From contig JBBKVP010000067.1 of NCBI GenBank assembly GCA_037968495.1, positions 1 through 64,000 of the forward strand: a stretch of DNA of 64,000 nt. The letters run 5' to 3'. Within the stretch, counting starts at the first letter, position 1, and the number at the start of each line of letters is the position of its first letter. A model generated the notes under the pieces. The model had not been told where the DNA came from and did not search any database. It worked only from the letters and a program-made list of their open reading frames with translations. The stretch comes from Aestuarierythrobacter sp037968495. Lineage in GTDB: Bacteria > Pseudomonadota > Alphaproteobacteria > Sphingomonadales > Sphingomonadaceae. The position numbers and the translations under genes were made by a program. Of the stretch, positions 42,838 to 51,466 are shown piece after piece.

Positions 42838-44219
42838 TCGCCCCCCAAACCTGCAGTAGCGCCGGGCAGGGTCAGCGTGAAACGAGCGCCCTTCCCGGGT
42901 TCACTTTCCACGGTCAATTCGCCGTCCATCGCCCGCGCTAATTTGCGCGAGATATATAAGCCGAGGCCCGACCCGCCATCGCCGCCACGACCGAGCCGCT
43001 CGAATTTTTCGAACACACGGGTCTGCTGCTCTTGCGACAAGCCTTGTCCCTGATCTGCAACTGTGATCGCAGCACGGTCGCCAACTTCTTCCAACCGAAG
43101 CCAGATTTGCGCGCCTTCCGGTGAGTAATTGATCGCATTGCCAACCAGATTGAGTAGCACCTGCAATACGCGGCGGAACTCCCCGGTCGCCGCGAGCCGC
43201 TCGCTTTCCTGTGGTGCGACGAGCGTGATTTTCTTTTCCTTCGCGCGCACGCCCAGAATACCAGTTGCGCGGCGCGCTACGTCGCCAAGGTCAATGGCGT
43301 CTGGTGCGACCGTAAAACTCTCGGCTTCGACGACTTCAAGATCGGAGAGATCATCCACAAGCGCCAACAAATGTTCGCCAGCGGCGGCAATGTCGGCGGC
43401 GTAATTGCTATACTCTTCAGCGAGCGGTCCTGCCAGTTTGTTACGGATCGTTTCTGCATTTGCGATAATTCGGGCGATCGGCTGGCGTAAGACAGGCGCA
43501 ATTTCGCGTCCGATTGCCACTGCGGAGCCCTTAGGCGTCTCCGGTTTAATGGAAGCGTCCTCAAGCAATTCGTCAGCGGTCAAATACAGTTCAAATCCGT
43601 CGCTGCCCGGCTCCGGGTTTCCGAGCGGCACCAGCGTTGCGCGCCAATTGCGCTGCGAACCTTCGAAGCGGACAGTTGCGCCGTCAAGCAAGCGCCAATG
43701 CATCGGCTGTTCATGAGAATTGCCAGCGACTTCAACAAAGTCTGTCCAATGCTTGCCTAGGTTTGTGGCTAAGGTTCGGACGAAATTGAGCGCGTCGGCT
43801 ACGCTGCCATCAGCGGTCAGCGTATTTTGCTCCGCATCCAACCGAACGCTGATCTCTGCGGCCTGGCGAACTATGGCGATATTTCGATCAGACGCCTCTG
43901 ACTCGCTGGTTTCCATGATCGGAACTGATTGCCAACCGGCCAATTGCAAGCTGCAGCCAGTGTCCGTTCCGCTATTTGGAATGACATCCACCCACGCGGA
44001 CACGCGCTCATCACCGTCGATGGCGTGCATTGACTTGGATAGTTTGAGTTTGCGAACACGGGCCTTGGTGACCAGTTCGCGCAGCTCCGGAATGGCGATT
44101 GGCCCAGGAATCTCGCCACCACAGCGCATCTGCAAAGCAGCCAGCGGCTCCTCCGCGCTAAGAAGGATATCGTCCTTGTCAGTGCGCGCCGCCGTATTGA
44201 GAGGGCCGGATCCTGCCAC
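42834..44219 (-). CDS. Histidine-kinase-like protein lacking the phospho-accepting histidine
   Basis: The 461-residue protein has a PAS-like or sensory first half (no membrane segment), a HisKA-like dimerisation helix pair and an intact HATPase domain: NLVGNAINYSPEG (N box), VADQGQGLSQEQ (G1), VFEKFERLGRG (F) and GGSGLGLYISRKLARAM (G2). Where the first helix should read H-E-L-R-T-P, it reads PVLRQPIARII, with Pro242 at the His position; the second helix (GEHLLALVDDLSDLEVVE) aligns normally. Autophosphorylation in the usual way is therefore unlikely. It is the last gene of the operon 46828-42834. Confidence 0.82.
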   Translation of the reverse strand: MAGSGPLNTAARTDKDDILLSAEEPLAALQMRCGGEIPGPIAIPELRELVTKARVRKLKLSKSMHAIDGDERVSAWVDVIPNSGTDTGCSLQLAGWQSVPIMETSESEASDRNIAIVRQAAEISVRLDAEQNTLTADGSVADALNFVRTLATNLGKHWTDFVEVAGNSHEQPMHWRLLDGATVRFEGSQRNWRATLVPLGNPEPGSDGFELYLTADELLEDASIKPETPKGSAVAIGREIAPVLRQPIARIIANAETIRNKLAGPLAEEYSNYAADIAAAGEHLLALVDDLSDLEVVEAESFTVAPDAIDLGDVARRATGILGVRAKEKKITLVAPQESERLAATGEFRRVLQVLLNLVGNAINYSPEGAQIWLRLEEVGDRAAITVADQGQGLSQEQQTRVFEKFERLGRGGDGGSGLGLYISRKLARAMDGELTVESEPGKGARFTLTLPGATAGLGGD

Positions 44220-44221
44220 GC

Positions 44222-45208
44222 TTAGTCCAAAAGTCCCGGACGGCTAGAAGCCAGCATTGCGGCTGCGCGGTCACTGCGAAGTGTCTCGAAGCCTTCGGGA
44301 AGAACGATTTCCGGATGGATCAGGGCGAATTGCTCCTCGATTGCTTCCGGTTTCAAGCCTGCTGCTCGCATGGACAACGCGAGCCGCGCCAACTGGCGAT
44401 CATTAGTCGAAATTACCGTTAGTTCGCGCTGTTGATTCGATGCAACGGCCAATGCAGTCATGAACACAGACGTACCGGCATGGCTGACCGAAAGTGCCGC
44501 CTTGGCACCGTTACCCATGGCAATGATAAAGCGGGAGAGCAGGCCTAGCCGGCTCCTGCCCTCATCATACTTGTTCCGAAGCTGGGCCTCAGCCTTGCTG
44601 ATTGTTTCTTCGTCGCCTTCTTCTGCATGGGCTGCAAGCGAAAGAACTGCTGTGTGAAACAGGTCGCCGGGAAGCTCGGAAAGCGGCAGTTCCATGCGCC
44701 GTTGATGCTGCATGAAACGCGACTGTGCCGCCAGATATGACATGGCATTGGTGGCCGTGGCTGCATCTGGCGACGCAATAAGCGCCTGAACTAGGGGCGA
44801 GAGAACCGGATCAATCGAATTGCGGGCTTGCAGCCTTTCCGCAAGATGCCATTCCACTGCAAGGGCATGGCAATGCGTGAGGAATGCCGGGTTGGCGGTC
44901 AGGCTCTCGGCCAGTTCAGCCGCCTTTGCCTTTGCAGACTCGCTCGCGTCTTCCGGTTCGTCGTGTTGTGGAATGTCTGCCGGTGTATTCTCGATTTGCG
45001 CTGCAGCAAGCTGCCGGGCGCAGTTGGCGATCATTCCGCGGATGCGGGCAACAATCTCGTCGCTGAACAATGAATGGTCATCATTGGCCAGCAAATGACC
45101 AAGAATGGGTCCGACTGTTCCAAGCACGACATCACCAAGCTCGAGTTCCCTTTGCAGAATCTCATCAACCGACTGTTCCGTGGACTGTATAGGGCGCGCA
45201 TCAATCAT
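44222..45208 (-). CDS. Helical cytoplasmic protein of unknown function
   Basis: The 328-residue protein is predicted almost wholly alpha-helical, without signal or membrane segment. Notable stretches are LELGDVVLGTVGPILGHLLA, a linker with acidic residues (HDEPEDASESAKAKA), FMQHQRRMELPLSELPGDLF and SMRAAGLKPEAIEEQFALI. It ends two bases before the kinase-like gene starts and follows the membrane protein by 23 bases, so it belongs to the same operon. It might be an adaptor for the kinase-like protein, by context only. Confidence 0.72.
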   Translation of the reverse strand: MIDARPIQSTEQSVDEILQRELELGDVVLGTVGPILGHLLANDDHSLFSDEIVARIRGMIANCARQLAAAQIENTPADIPQHDEPEDASESAKAKAAELAESLTANPAFLTHCHALAVEWHLAERLQARNSIDPVLSPLVQALIASPDAATATNAMSYLAAQSRFMQHQRRMELPLSELPGDLFHTAVLSLAAHAEEGDEETISKAEAQLRNKYDEGRSRLGLLSRFIIAMGNGAKAALSVSHAGTSVFMTALAVASNQQRELTVISTNDRQLARLALSMRAAGLKPEAIEEQFALIHPEIVLPEGFETLRSDRAAAMLASSRPGLLD

Positions 45209-45231
45209 CGCACCCGCATAGCCACCTATGG

Positions 45232-46503
45232 TTAAACCTGCGTTATCTGCGACGTCCTGTTATGCAAAAACAATCCGCCCAATATGGCCAGCGCGAGCAC
45301 CTGCACTGTCTCAACCGGGTATCCAAGCACCACGCTTGCAATAATTAAAGACAATAAAACAATGCGATCTGTCACCACACTGGCAAGATTGCCTAAACCT
45401 TCAACTTTGCTCAAACGTGCAAGTCCGACCAACATAAATCCGGAAAATAATGTAGTCTGCCACATCTCGGGACCGCCAATGAGTGTGAGGCCGCCAATAA
45501 TCACCCCGTCAATCAGTAGTCTTGCGCCCGCCAAAACGGCCCCTTGCGCGCGCTCTGAACCATCTCCGGAATCGAGTTGCAGCACGCTTGCTGCCAAATT
45601 GGCAACAAAGGCGGCCACGATGGCTCCAGCGAAACCATAGACCGGACCGAAAAGCCATGCGGCGCCTGCCGACAGGGCGGCGATACCAAATGCGGCTAAG
45701 GCGAGTTTGAAAACCCCAACTCCGCGAGCGAGCCACTGACCGCCCCAACGCAAGCCAATCCTGTCAGTTACTGCCTTCGTCGGTGCGAAAAACCCTGCCG
45801 GATCGACTCGGCTCCGCAGCCAAACTTCCTCCAACTCACTTGCACTTTCATCATTAACCGCAAGGGCAAGCCGCTTTTCTGTGACCAGAGCTGTTTCGAT
45901 GGGGGTTACTTTTACTTGTGATTGCAGAGCGATACGAAGCAATGCCGCGATGGGATCGCTGTCCGGCGGCAAATCTGCGAGCGGGTCGACCAAATGGCCG
46001 GGGACGAGCATCAATCCGGCCCAACCCCATTCGCGGTCAATCCTTTCAAAGCCGGCCTCAAGCGCGACATCCACCGGCAAAGCGGCAACGAAACGCCCGC
46101 CAGCAACCAAGCGCTCAGCCAATGCTGGCTCGGCAAATAGTCCGTCAGCTATGGCCAAGACATCGTCCGTCGCGACGATCAGCCCGGCGAGATCTCTTGC
46201 GCGCCTGACCACATGAAACTTCGCACCATTTCGTTCGGCAATATGTTGTAATGCAACCACTTCTGGCGGGATCGTATCAGTGATGCAGGCAATTCGCTCG
46301 CACCCAACAGATAGAGCGAGGCGAACCTGCCTCTCGGCCACAGTTTGCCCGGCAATGTACGCAAAAGCGCAGCGATACACCCCGCTTTCGAGGTCGCTAT
46401 CATCACCATCAGTGACTGTTTGAACTGTCGAAATCAATGCAACGCGCAAAGCGTTTACTCCCGCTAGGATCGCGGGTTTACGGCCTAGCTGGCTTGCTGC
46501 CAA
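45232..46503 (-). CDS. Unknown protein with soluble N-terminal and membrane C-terminal domain
   Basis: The 423-residue protein has a soluble alpha/beta half (for example LALSVGCERIACITDTIPPE, KFHVVRRARDLAGLIVATDD, GGRFVAALPVDVALEAGFER) that recalls nucleotidyltransferase or Rossmann-like folds, then a linker with DPAGFFAPTKAVTDRIGLRW and four to six membrane helices (for example FKLALAAFGIAALSAGAAWL, LLIDGVIIGGLTLIGGP). The layout is reminiscent of enzymes joining a nucleotidyltransferase to a CDP-alcohol transferase, but I see no CDP-alcohol motif. Start is TTG at 46503 or further in. Second gene of the Hpt-like operon. Confidence 0.7.
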   Translation of the reverse strand: MAASQLGRKPAILAGVNALRVALISTVQTVTDGDDSDLESGVYRCAFAYIAGQTVAERQVRLALSVGCERIACITDTIPPEVVALQHIAERNGAKFHVVRRARDLAGLIVATDDVLAIADGLFAEPALAERLVAGGRFVAALPVDVALEAGFERIDREWGWAGLMLVPGHLVDPLADLPPDSDPIAALLRIALQSQVKVTPIETALVTEKRLALAVNDESASELEEVWLRSRVDPAGFFAPTKAVTDRIGLRWGGQWLARGVGVFKLALAAFGIAALSAGAAWLFGPVYGFAGAIVAAFVANLAASVLQLDSGDGSERAQGAVLAGARLLIDGVIIGGLTLIGGPEMWQTTLFSGFMLVGLARLSKVEGLGNLASVVTDRIVLLSLIIASVVLGYPVETVQVLALAILGGLFLHNRTSQITQV

Positions 46504-46519
46504 GCATCGCGACCAATAC

Positions 46520-46828
46520 TTAGTCGTTTAGGGCTAGGAATTCTCGTTGGAAGACTTCCAAACGCCGAACAATTGTGGGTTCGCCAGGGGCGGACTCCAA
46601 AGCCTCTTCCGCCAGCAAAACCAGCTTCTCAGCGTGGAAGCTAGCTGCGAGGCCTTTAAGGCGCATAGCGGCGACGTTCCAATTGCCGTCACAGCGCGAA
46701 CGTTTTAACAGGTCGATCTGCTTGTCGAGGCTGTCTGCAAATGCTTTGCGTAGCTCTGCAAACAGCGCCGGATCATCACCGGCTGCTGCTGCCAAAGTCG
46801 CGTCGAGGGCTCCGCTTTCATATGCCAT
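46520..46828 (-). CDS. Hpt-domain-like protein lacking the phospho-accepting histidine
   Basis: The 102-residue protein has the size and helical pattern of a histidine phosphotransfer domain: FAELRKAFADSLDKQIDLLK, then the motif region NVAAMRLKGLAASFHAEKLV and LAEEALESAP. In phosphorelay Hpts the motif reads A-H-x-L-K-G; here Met55 replaces His (codon at 46666-46664). The Lys-Gly and following small residues are kept. It is the first gene of the minus-strand operon, 16 bases before the next gene, and divergent from the coiled-coil gene. Confidence 0.78.
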   Translation of the reverse strand: MAYESGALDATLAAAAGDDPALFAELRKAFADSLDKQIDLLKRSRCDGNWNVAAMRLKGLAASFHAEKLVLLAEEALESAPGEPTIVRRLEVFQREFLALND

Positions 46829-46898
46829 GAAACCTCAACTAGTCGCATTTGGTTAAGACAGGGTTTATTGATTCTCGCAGCATGATATGCTGGCGGTC

Positions 46899-49520
46899 AT
46901 GACCGACCGTAACCGCCTTGTCGCAATAGGAACCGAACACGAGCCTGAAGAGGACGTGCTGGAGCTCGCCACTGAAGAAGGTGAAGAGATAGTTCTGGAG
47001 GGCGATTGGGATGAGGAATGGGCCGAAGAGGAAACCGCTGCACCCCACAATTTTGCGTGGGTTTTGCCTGCGCTGGCTTCACTTGCAGTTATTGGTTGGA
47101 CCGGCTTTTATGGTTTGGTCCACTGGCCTGCCATTTCTACGGGCGGCACGCCTCAGCTTTGGAGTGAATGGATCGTCCAATGGTCGGTTCCGGTCCTTCT
47201 GATCGCAGCAACATGGCTGCTGGTGATGCGCAATAGTCGGCGCGAAGCATCACGTTTTGCGGATTCCGCCCAGGCATTGTCGCTCGAATCGGAACTTTTG
47301 GAAGGCCGCCTGACCGTCATAAACCGTGAACTTAGCCTCGCGCGGGAGTTTTTGGGCGCACAGTCACGAGAACTGGAATCGCTTGGCCGTGTTGCTTCCG
47401 AACGAATTTCCGAACACGCTGCTCGGTTGCAGGATCTCGTGCAAACCAATGGAGCACAAGTTGATGCAATTGCCGATGTTAGCACTACTGCGCTGGGTAA
47501 TATGGACAAACTGCGCAACGAACTGCCGGTGATCGCCAATTCGGCGCGCGATGTATCGAACCAGATCGGTGCCGCCGGACAGACAGCGTCTGCGCAGCTT
47601 GAAGAAATGGTTGCTGGCTTCAACCGTTTAAATGAATTCGGACAGGCTAGCGGCCGTCAGATTGATGATCTCACGGTCCGGATTGACGCTGCACTTGCCA
47701 ATTTTGAAGTGCAGGCAAGCCAGCTCGACGAAATTGCCAAGGTTCGCTTTGGCGCATTGGCCGAGAAGAGCGAAGAGTTCCGCACCGACCTCGACAACCG
47801 GGAAGTGGACACGCTGGCCGCAATGCGCCGCCGTGCTGACGCCTTGGTTGTAGAGCTTAGCACTGCTCGCTCGGCGCTCGAAGAACAGGAAGAGCAGACG
47901 TTGCAATCGCTGCGCGGCCGGATGGGCGAACTGCGTGAAGGCAGCTCCTCCATTGGCGATTCTTTGCGTAAGGGCGAACAGGCCGCCATCGCGACATGGC
48001 AGCGACAGGTCGAAGGCCTGCGGACGCGCCTGACCGAAGTGATTGAGGAGGTGCAGCAGATCGATAACACGGCTATCACGTCAGCGAATACGCGGCTTGA
48101 GAGTTTGCGCGAAGAAGCTGAATCGATCGATGAGAAACTTATCGAACGTGATCAATTGTTCAACCAGCAGGTCGAAGATCGCCGGGCCGATATGGTTGCC
48201 CAAGAAGAAGCCGCCGCTGCCGCCCTTCTTGGTCAGATGGATACCCTTGATGGTGCAATGGCCCGTCGAAGGAACGATCACGCGGCCCACGTCGCTGCAC
48301 TTGAAGAACAGGGTGAAGCCTTGACCGTGCGCCTCGCCGAACTTGAGGCTCAGATGGCTGCCATTACTGCACAGGGTGAAGAGGCTCAGCGCACAATTGC
48401 CGGAGGTTCGGAAAATCTGGCCGCGCGGCTTACCGACAGCCGCGAGGCGCTTGAGACAACGGGCAGTGAAATCGCCGAATTGACCGAAGCTAGCGTGCGT
48501 TTGCTCGAAATAATCCAGGCGGCAGCGCGGCATAGCGGTGAAGAGCTGCCCGCAAGCGTTGGTCTGGCTGAAGAGCGCCTTATCGCCCTAGCCGCTCGAG
48601 CTGAGCATGTGCGTTCTATCGTCACTGAGGCTGATGAAAAAGGCAGCGGGCTGTCCAACTATGTTATCAAAGCCGAGGCACATGGCCGTGAAGCTGTGAT
48701 TGAACTGGAGGGCTTGCAAGAACGCCTAAAGGCGAGTGACGGCGAACATGCTGTTAGGATCGATGAACTGCGTTCAGGCTTGGCCGCGTTGCATGATGAC
48801 AGCGTGCGCGTCGCTGAGCGTTCGCAGGGCGAACTGCGTGACGCCATTACTGCGCTTGAAGTAGCCGCGATCGGCGCAATTGCCGCCCTAGGACAAGGTT
48901 CGGCTGATCAGGTTCGTGCTCTTGCGGATTCGGTTGGCGATCAGGCAGCGCAGTCCATCGACCGCGCCCTTCGTGAGCGGACTGGCAATGCGATTGCTGA
49001 ACTTGACGAAGCTACGGTCAAAGCGGCAAATGCGGGCCGTGATGCAACCGTCCACCTCCGCGACCAGCTTGCACTTGTGAACGAGCTGACCGGCAATCTC
49101 GAAACCCGTGTCAGTCACGCCCGCGAACGCGCGCAGGAACAGATCGACAATGATTTTGCCCGCCGCGTTGCGCTGATCACCGAGAGCCTGAACTCAAACG
49201 CAATCGATATTGCCAAGTCGCTATCGACCGATGTTACGGATACTTCGTGGGCAGCCTATCTGCGCGGGGATCGCGGTATCTTTACACGCCGCGCTGTGCG
49301 TCTGCTCGACAATCAGCAAGCGCGGGATATCGCCGGGCTTTATGATGAGGACCCCGACTTCAACGATCACGTCAGCCGTTACATCCATGACTTCGAAGCA
49401 ATGCTCCGCAGCCTGCTGAGCACGCGTGATGGCAATGCGCTGGGCGTTACGCTGCTGTCGTCGGATATGGGTAAGCTCTATGTCGCTTTGGCACAGTCGA
49501 TTGAACGGCTGCGGGATTAA
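46899..49520 (+). CDS. Large membrane-anchored coiled-coil protein
   Basis: The 873-residue product has an acidic cytoplasmic N terminus (about 50 residues), two membrane helices (about 52-74 and 92-110) joined by a short loop, then about 620 residues of nearly continuous coiled coil rich in Glu, Ala, Arg and Gln, with heptads such as ALEEQEEQTLQSLRGRMGEL and NLAARLTDSREALETTGSEI. The last ~120 residues form a compact conserved-looking end (DVTDTSWAAYLRGDRGIFTR, DEDPDFNDHVSRYIHDFEAM). Such a design suggests a polar or divisome scaffold. It resembles chemoreceptor stalks but lacks the receptor hairpin signature. ATG at 46899 is preferred to 46887. Confidence 0.78.
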   Translation: MTDRNRLVAIGTEHEPEEDVLELATEEGEEIVLEGDWDEEWAEEETAAPHNFAWVLPALASLAVIGWTGFYGLVHWPAISTGGTPQLWSEWIVQWSVPVLLIAATWLLVMRNSRREASRFADSAQALSLESELLEGRLTVINRELSLAREFLGAQSRELESLGRVASERISEHAARLQDLVQTNGAQVDAIADVSTTALGNMDKLRNELPVIANSARDVSNQIGAAGQTASAQLEEMVAGFNRLNEFGQASGRQIDDLTVRIDAALANFEVQASQLDEIAKVRFGALAEKSEEFRTDLDNREVDTLAAMRRRADALVVELSTARSALEEQEEQTLQSLRGRMGELREGSSSIGDSLRKGEQAAIATWQRQVEGLRTRLTEVIEEVQQIDNTAITSANTRLESLREEAESIDEKLIERDQLFNQQVEDRRADMVAQEEAAAAALLGQMDTLDGAMARRRNDHAAHVAALEEQGEALTVRLAELEAQMAAITAQGEEAQRTIAGGSENLAARLTDSREALETTGSEIAELTEASVRLLEIIQAAARHSGEELPASVGLAEERLIALAARAEHVRSIVTEADEKGSGLSNYVIKAEAHGREAVIELEGLQERLKASDGEHAVRIDELRSGLAALHDDSVRVAERSQGELRDAITALEVAAIGAIAALGQGSADQVRALADSVGDQAAQSIDRALRERTGNAIAELDEATVKAANAGRDATVHLRDQLALVNELTGNLETRVSHARERAQEQIDNDFARRVALITESLNSNAIDIAKSLSTDVTDTSWAAYLRGDRGIFTRRAVRLLDNQQARDIAGLYDEDPDFNDHVSRYIHDFEAMLRSLLSTRDGNALGVTLLSSDMGKLYVALAQSIERLRD

Positions 49521-49529
49521 GGCCTAATC

Positions 49530-49811
49530 CTAGTCTTCAAAGTTAGGCGGATTGCCGAAAACGTTGATATCATCAGCGGTGATCCAACCGCAAATATAAT
49601 TCAGGACATATAACGTAGTCAGAATGGCGGCCATGATGGCTGCCTTGAGTGCATGACGGCCGACAGAGAAACTGGCCGGAGCGCTATCCGCCTGCCCCGG
49701 CACTTTCTCGATACCCGCCTCGTCAGCAGTCTTCACTCCGAACGGGAGCAGGACAAATGCGCTGCTCACGAAAAAGAGCATGTAGATCGCAACCACGGAC
49801 GTCCATTGCAT
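49530..49811 (-). CDS. DUF1467 membrane protein
   Basis: The 93-residue protein has two membrane helices (SVVAIYMLFFVSSAFVLLPF and HALKAAIMAAILTTLYVLNY) and the typical opening MQWTSVVAIYMLFF. DUF1467 proteins are alphaproteobacterial, of unknown function, and regularly sit downstream of an RNase J gene as here (three-base gap). Confidence 0.88.
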   Translation of the reverse strand: MQWTSVVAIYMLFFVSSAFVLLPFGVKTADEAGIEKVPGQADSAPASFSVGRHALKAAIMAAILTTLYVLNYICGWITADDINVFGNPPNFED

Positions 49812-49814
49812 GGC

Positions 49815-51461
49815 TTATTCTCCGGCCAGGATCACTTTGACCTGAGGCTTCTTGCCGCTCCAGCGCTTGGCTGCCCGGCGCGCTGCAACCCTGGCCGCTT
49901 CGATTACAGCGGCTCGATCCTTGCGCGCTGGACCCTTCAGTTTCTTGAGCGCCTTTGCGACATCGGCTTCTGCCTCTGCGACGAAGTCTGCATAATCTTC
50001 GTCCAACGGCAGGCCCATACTATCAATCTGTGCGCTACCATCCGCGGATAGCACCACGATTAGCACACCATCCAGAGACAGGCGGCGGCGGCCGACAATT
50101 GCTTCGCCATCGGCAGGCACAATCACGTCGCCATCCAGCACGAGGCGTCCGGTACGGACCTGAGCAAGCCGTTCGGGCTTGCCGGGTGCAAGCCGCATGA
50201 TGTCGCCATTCTGTTGGAACAGCGAAACCGGCACCCCAGCAGCCTTCGCGACGCGGGCCTGCTCCTTCATGTGGCGAATTTCGCCGTGTACCGGGACCAG
50301 AATTTCGGGACGGATCCAACCATACATCGCTTCGAGTTCAGGACGCCCTGGGTGACCGGAGACGTGAATTTCGCTCTGGCGATCTGTCACCATCTGAATA
50401 TTGCGTTCGGCAAGGCGGTTCTGCACCTTACCGATGCTGACTTCATTGCCGGGAATCTGGCGGCTTGAAAACAGGACCACATCGCCACTGTCGAGCGATA
50501 TCTGGTGGTTGCCCTCTGCGACGCGGGACAATGCCGCACGAGGCTCGCCCTGCCCACCGGTTGCCACGATCAGTAATTCGCCGCGTGGCAGTTTCATTGC
50601 TGTCTTGAAATCGACAGGCTTGGGGAAGTCCTGCAGATAACCATTGGCTTGCGACACTTCGACCATCCGGTCGAGCGAACGGCCAGCGACACAAATCTGC
50701 CGGTTGGACTCGATGGCGACTTCGCCCAGCGTCTGCAACCGCGCGACATTGGATGCAAAGGTGGTCACCATGACCCGCTTGCCCTTGTGCTTCTTCACTT
50801 CAGCCATCAGCCCGCGATGCACAGCACCTTCTGAGCCGCTGGGATTGGGATTGAATACATTGGTCGAATCGCAAACCATAGCGAGGATGCCTTCGTCGCC
50901 AAGTTCCGTCAGCTCTTCTGCAGTGGTGGGTTCGCCGATGATGGGCTCTTCGTCGAGCTTCCAATCGCCGGTGTGGAAAATCTTGCCATAGGGTGTTTCG
51001 AGCAGCAGCGCGTTACCCTCTGCAATCGAGTGTGCAAGTGGATAGTAGCTGACGTCAAACGGTCCGACATTGAACACTTCAAGATCTTTGACGATGTTCA
51101 ATTCGACATCGTTCGTCAGACCTGCTTCCTGCAACTTGCGCTTTACCAGTTCGGCAGTGAACGGCGTTGCATAAAGCGGAACGCCAAGGTCAGCCGCGAA
51201 ATACGGCACAGCGCCGATGTGATCTTCGTGACCGTGAGTCAGGACTATACCGACTAAGTCATCGAGTCGATCCTCAATGAATTCGAGGTCGGCGAAGACC
51301 AGATCGACACCGGGATATTCATTGCCGCTGAAAGTCATACCGAGATCGACCATCAACCATTTGCCGTCACAGCCATAGAGATTGACGTTCATGCCGATTT
51401 CGGCTGATCCGCCCAATGCTAGGAAGAGTAGTTCTTTTTCAGGCTTAAAGTTCTTTTTCAA
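49815..51461 (-). CDS. rnj: Ribonuclease J
   Basis: The 548-residue metallo-beta-lactamase/beta-CASP nuclease matures and degrades RNA with 5'-exonuclease and endonuclease activities. Metal ligands: LTHGHEDHIGAVPYFAADLG, then HTGDWKLDEEP; beta-CASP residues in SGHPGRPELEAMYGWIRPEI and LVPVHGEIRHMK. Start is TTG (51461), because the conserved KPEKELLFLALGGSAEIGMN begins a few residues later and no ATG precedes it. It follows coaX by five bases. Confidence 0.93.
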   Translation of the reverse strand: MKKNFKPEKELLFLALGGSAEIGMNVNLYGCDGKWLMVDLGMTFSGNEYPGVDLVFADLEFIEDRLDDLVGIVLTHGHEDHIGAVPYFAADLGVPLYATPFTAELVKRKLQEAGLTNDVELNIVKDLEVFNVGPFDVSYYPLAHSIAEGNALLLETPYGKIFHTGDWKLDEEPIIGEPTTAEELTELGDEGILAMVCDSTNVFNPNPSGSEGAVHRGLMAEVKKHKGKRVMVTTFASNVARLQTLGEVAIESNRQICVAGRSLDRMVEVSQANGYLQDFPKPVDFKTAMKLPRGELLIVATGGQGEPRAALSRVAEGNHQISLDSGDVVLFSSRQIPGNEVSIGKVQNRLAERNIQMVTDRQSEIHVSGHPGRPELEAMYGWIRPEILVPVHGEIRHMKEQARVAKAAGVPVSLFQQNGDIMRLAPGKPERLAQVRTGRLVLDGDVIVPADGEAIVGRRRLSLDGVLIVVLSADGSAQIDSMGLPLDEDYADFVAEAEADVAKALKKLKGPARKDRAAVIEAARVAARRAAKRWSGKKPQVKVILAGE

Positions 51462-51466
51462 TTGAT

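Noticed and set aside
44222..45208. Assignment of the helical protein to DUF2336
   Set aside because: I considered it from the alphaproteobacterial context and length, but could not point to a diagnostic motif, so it is left as unknown.
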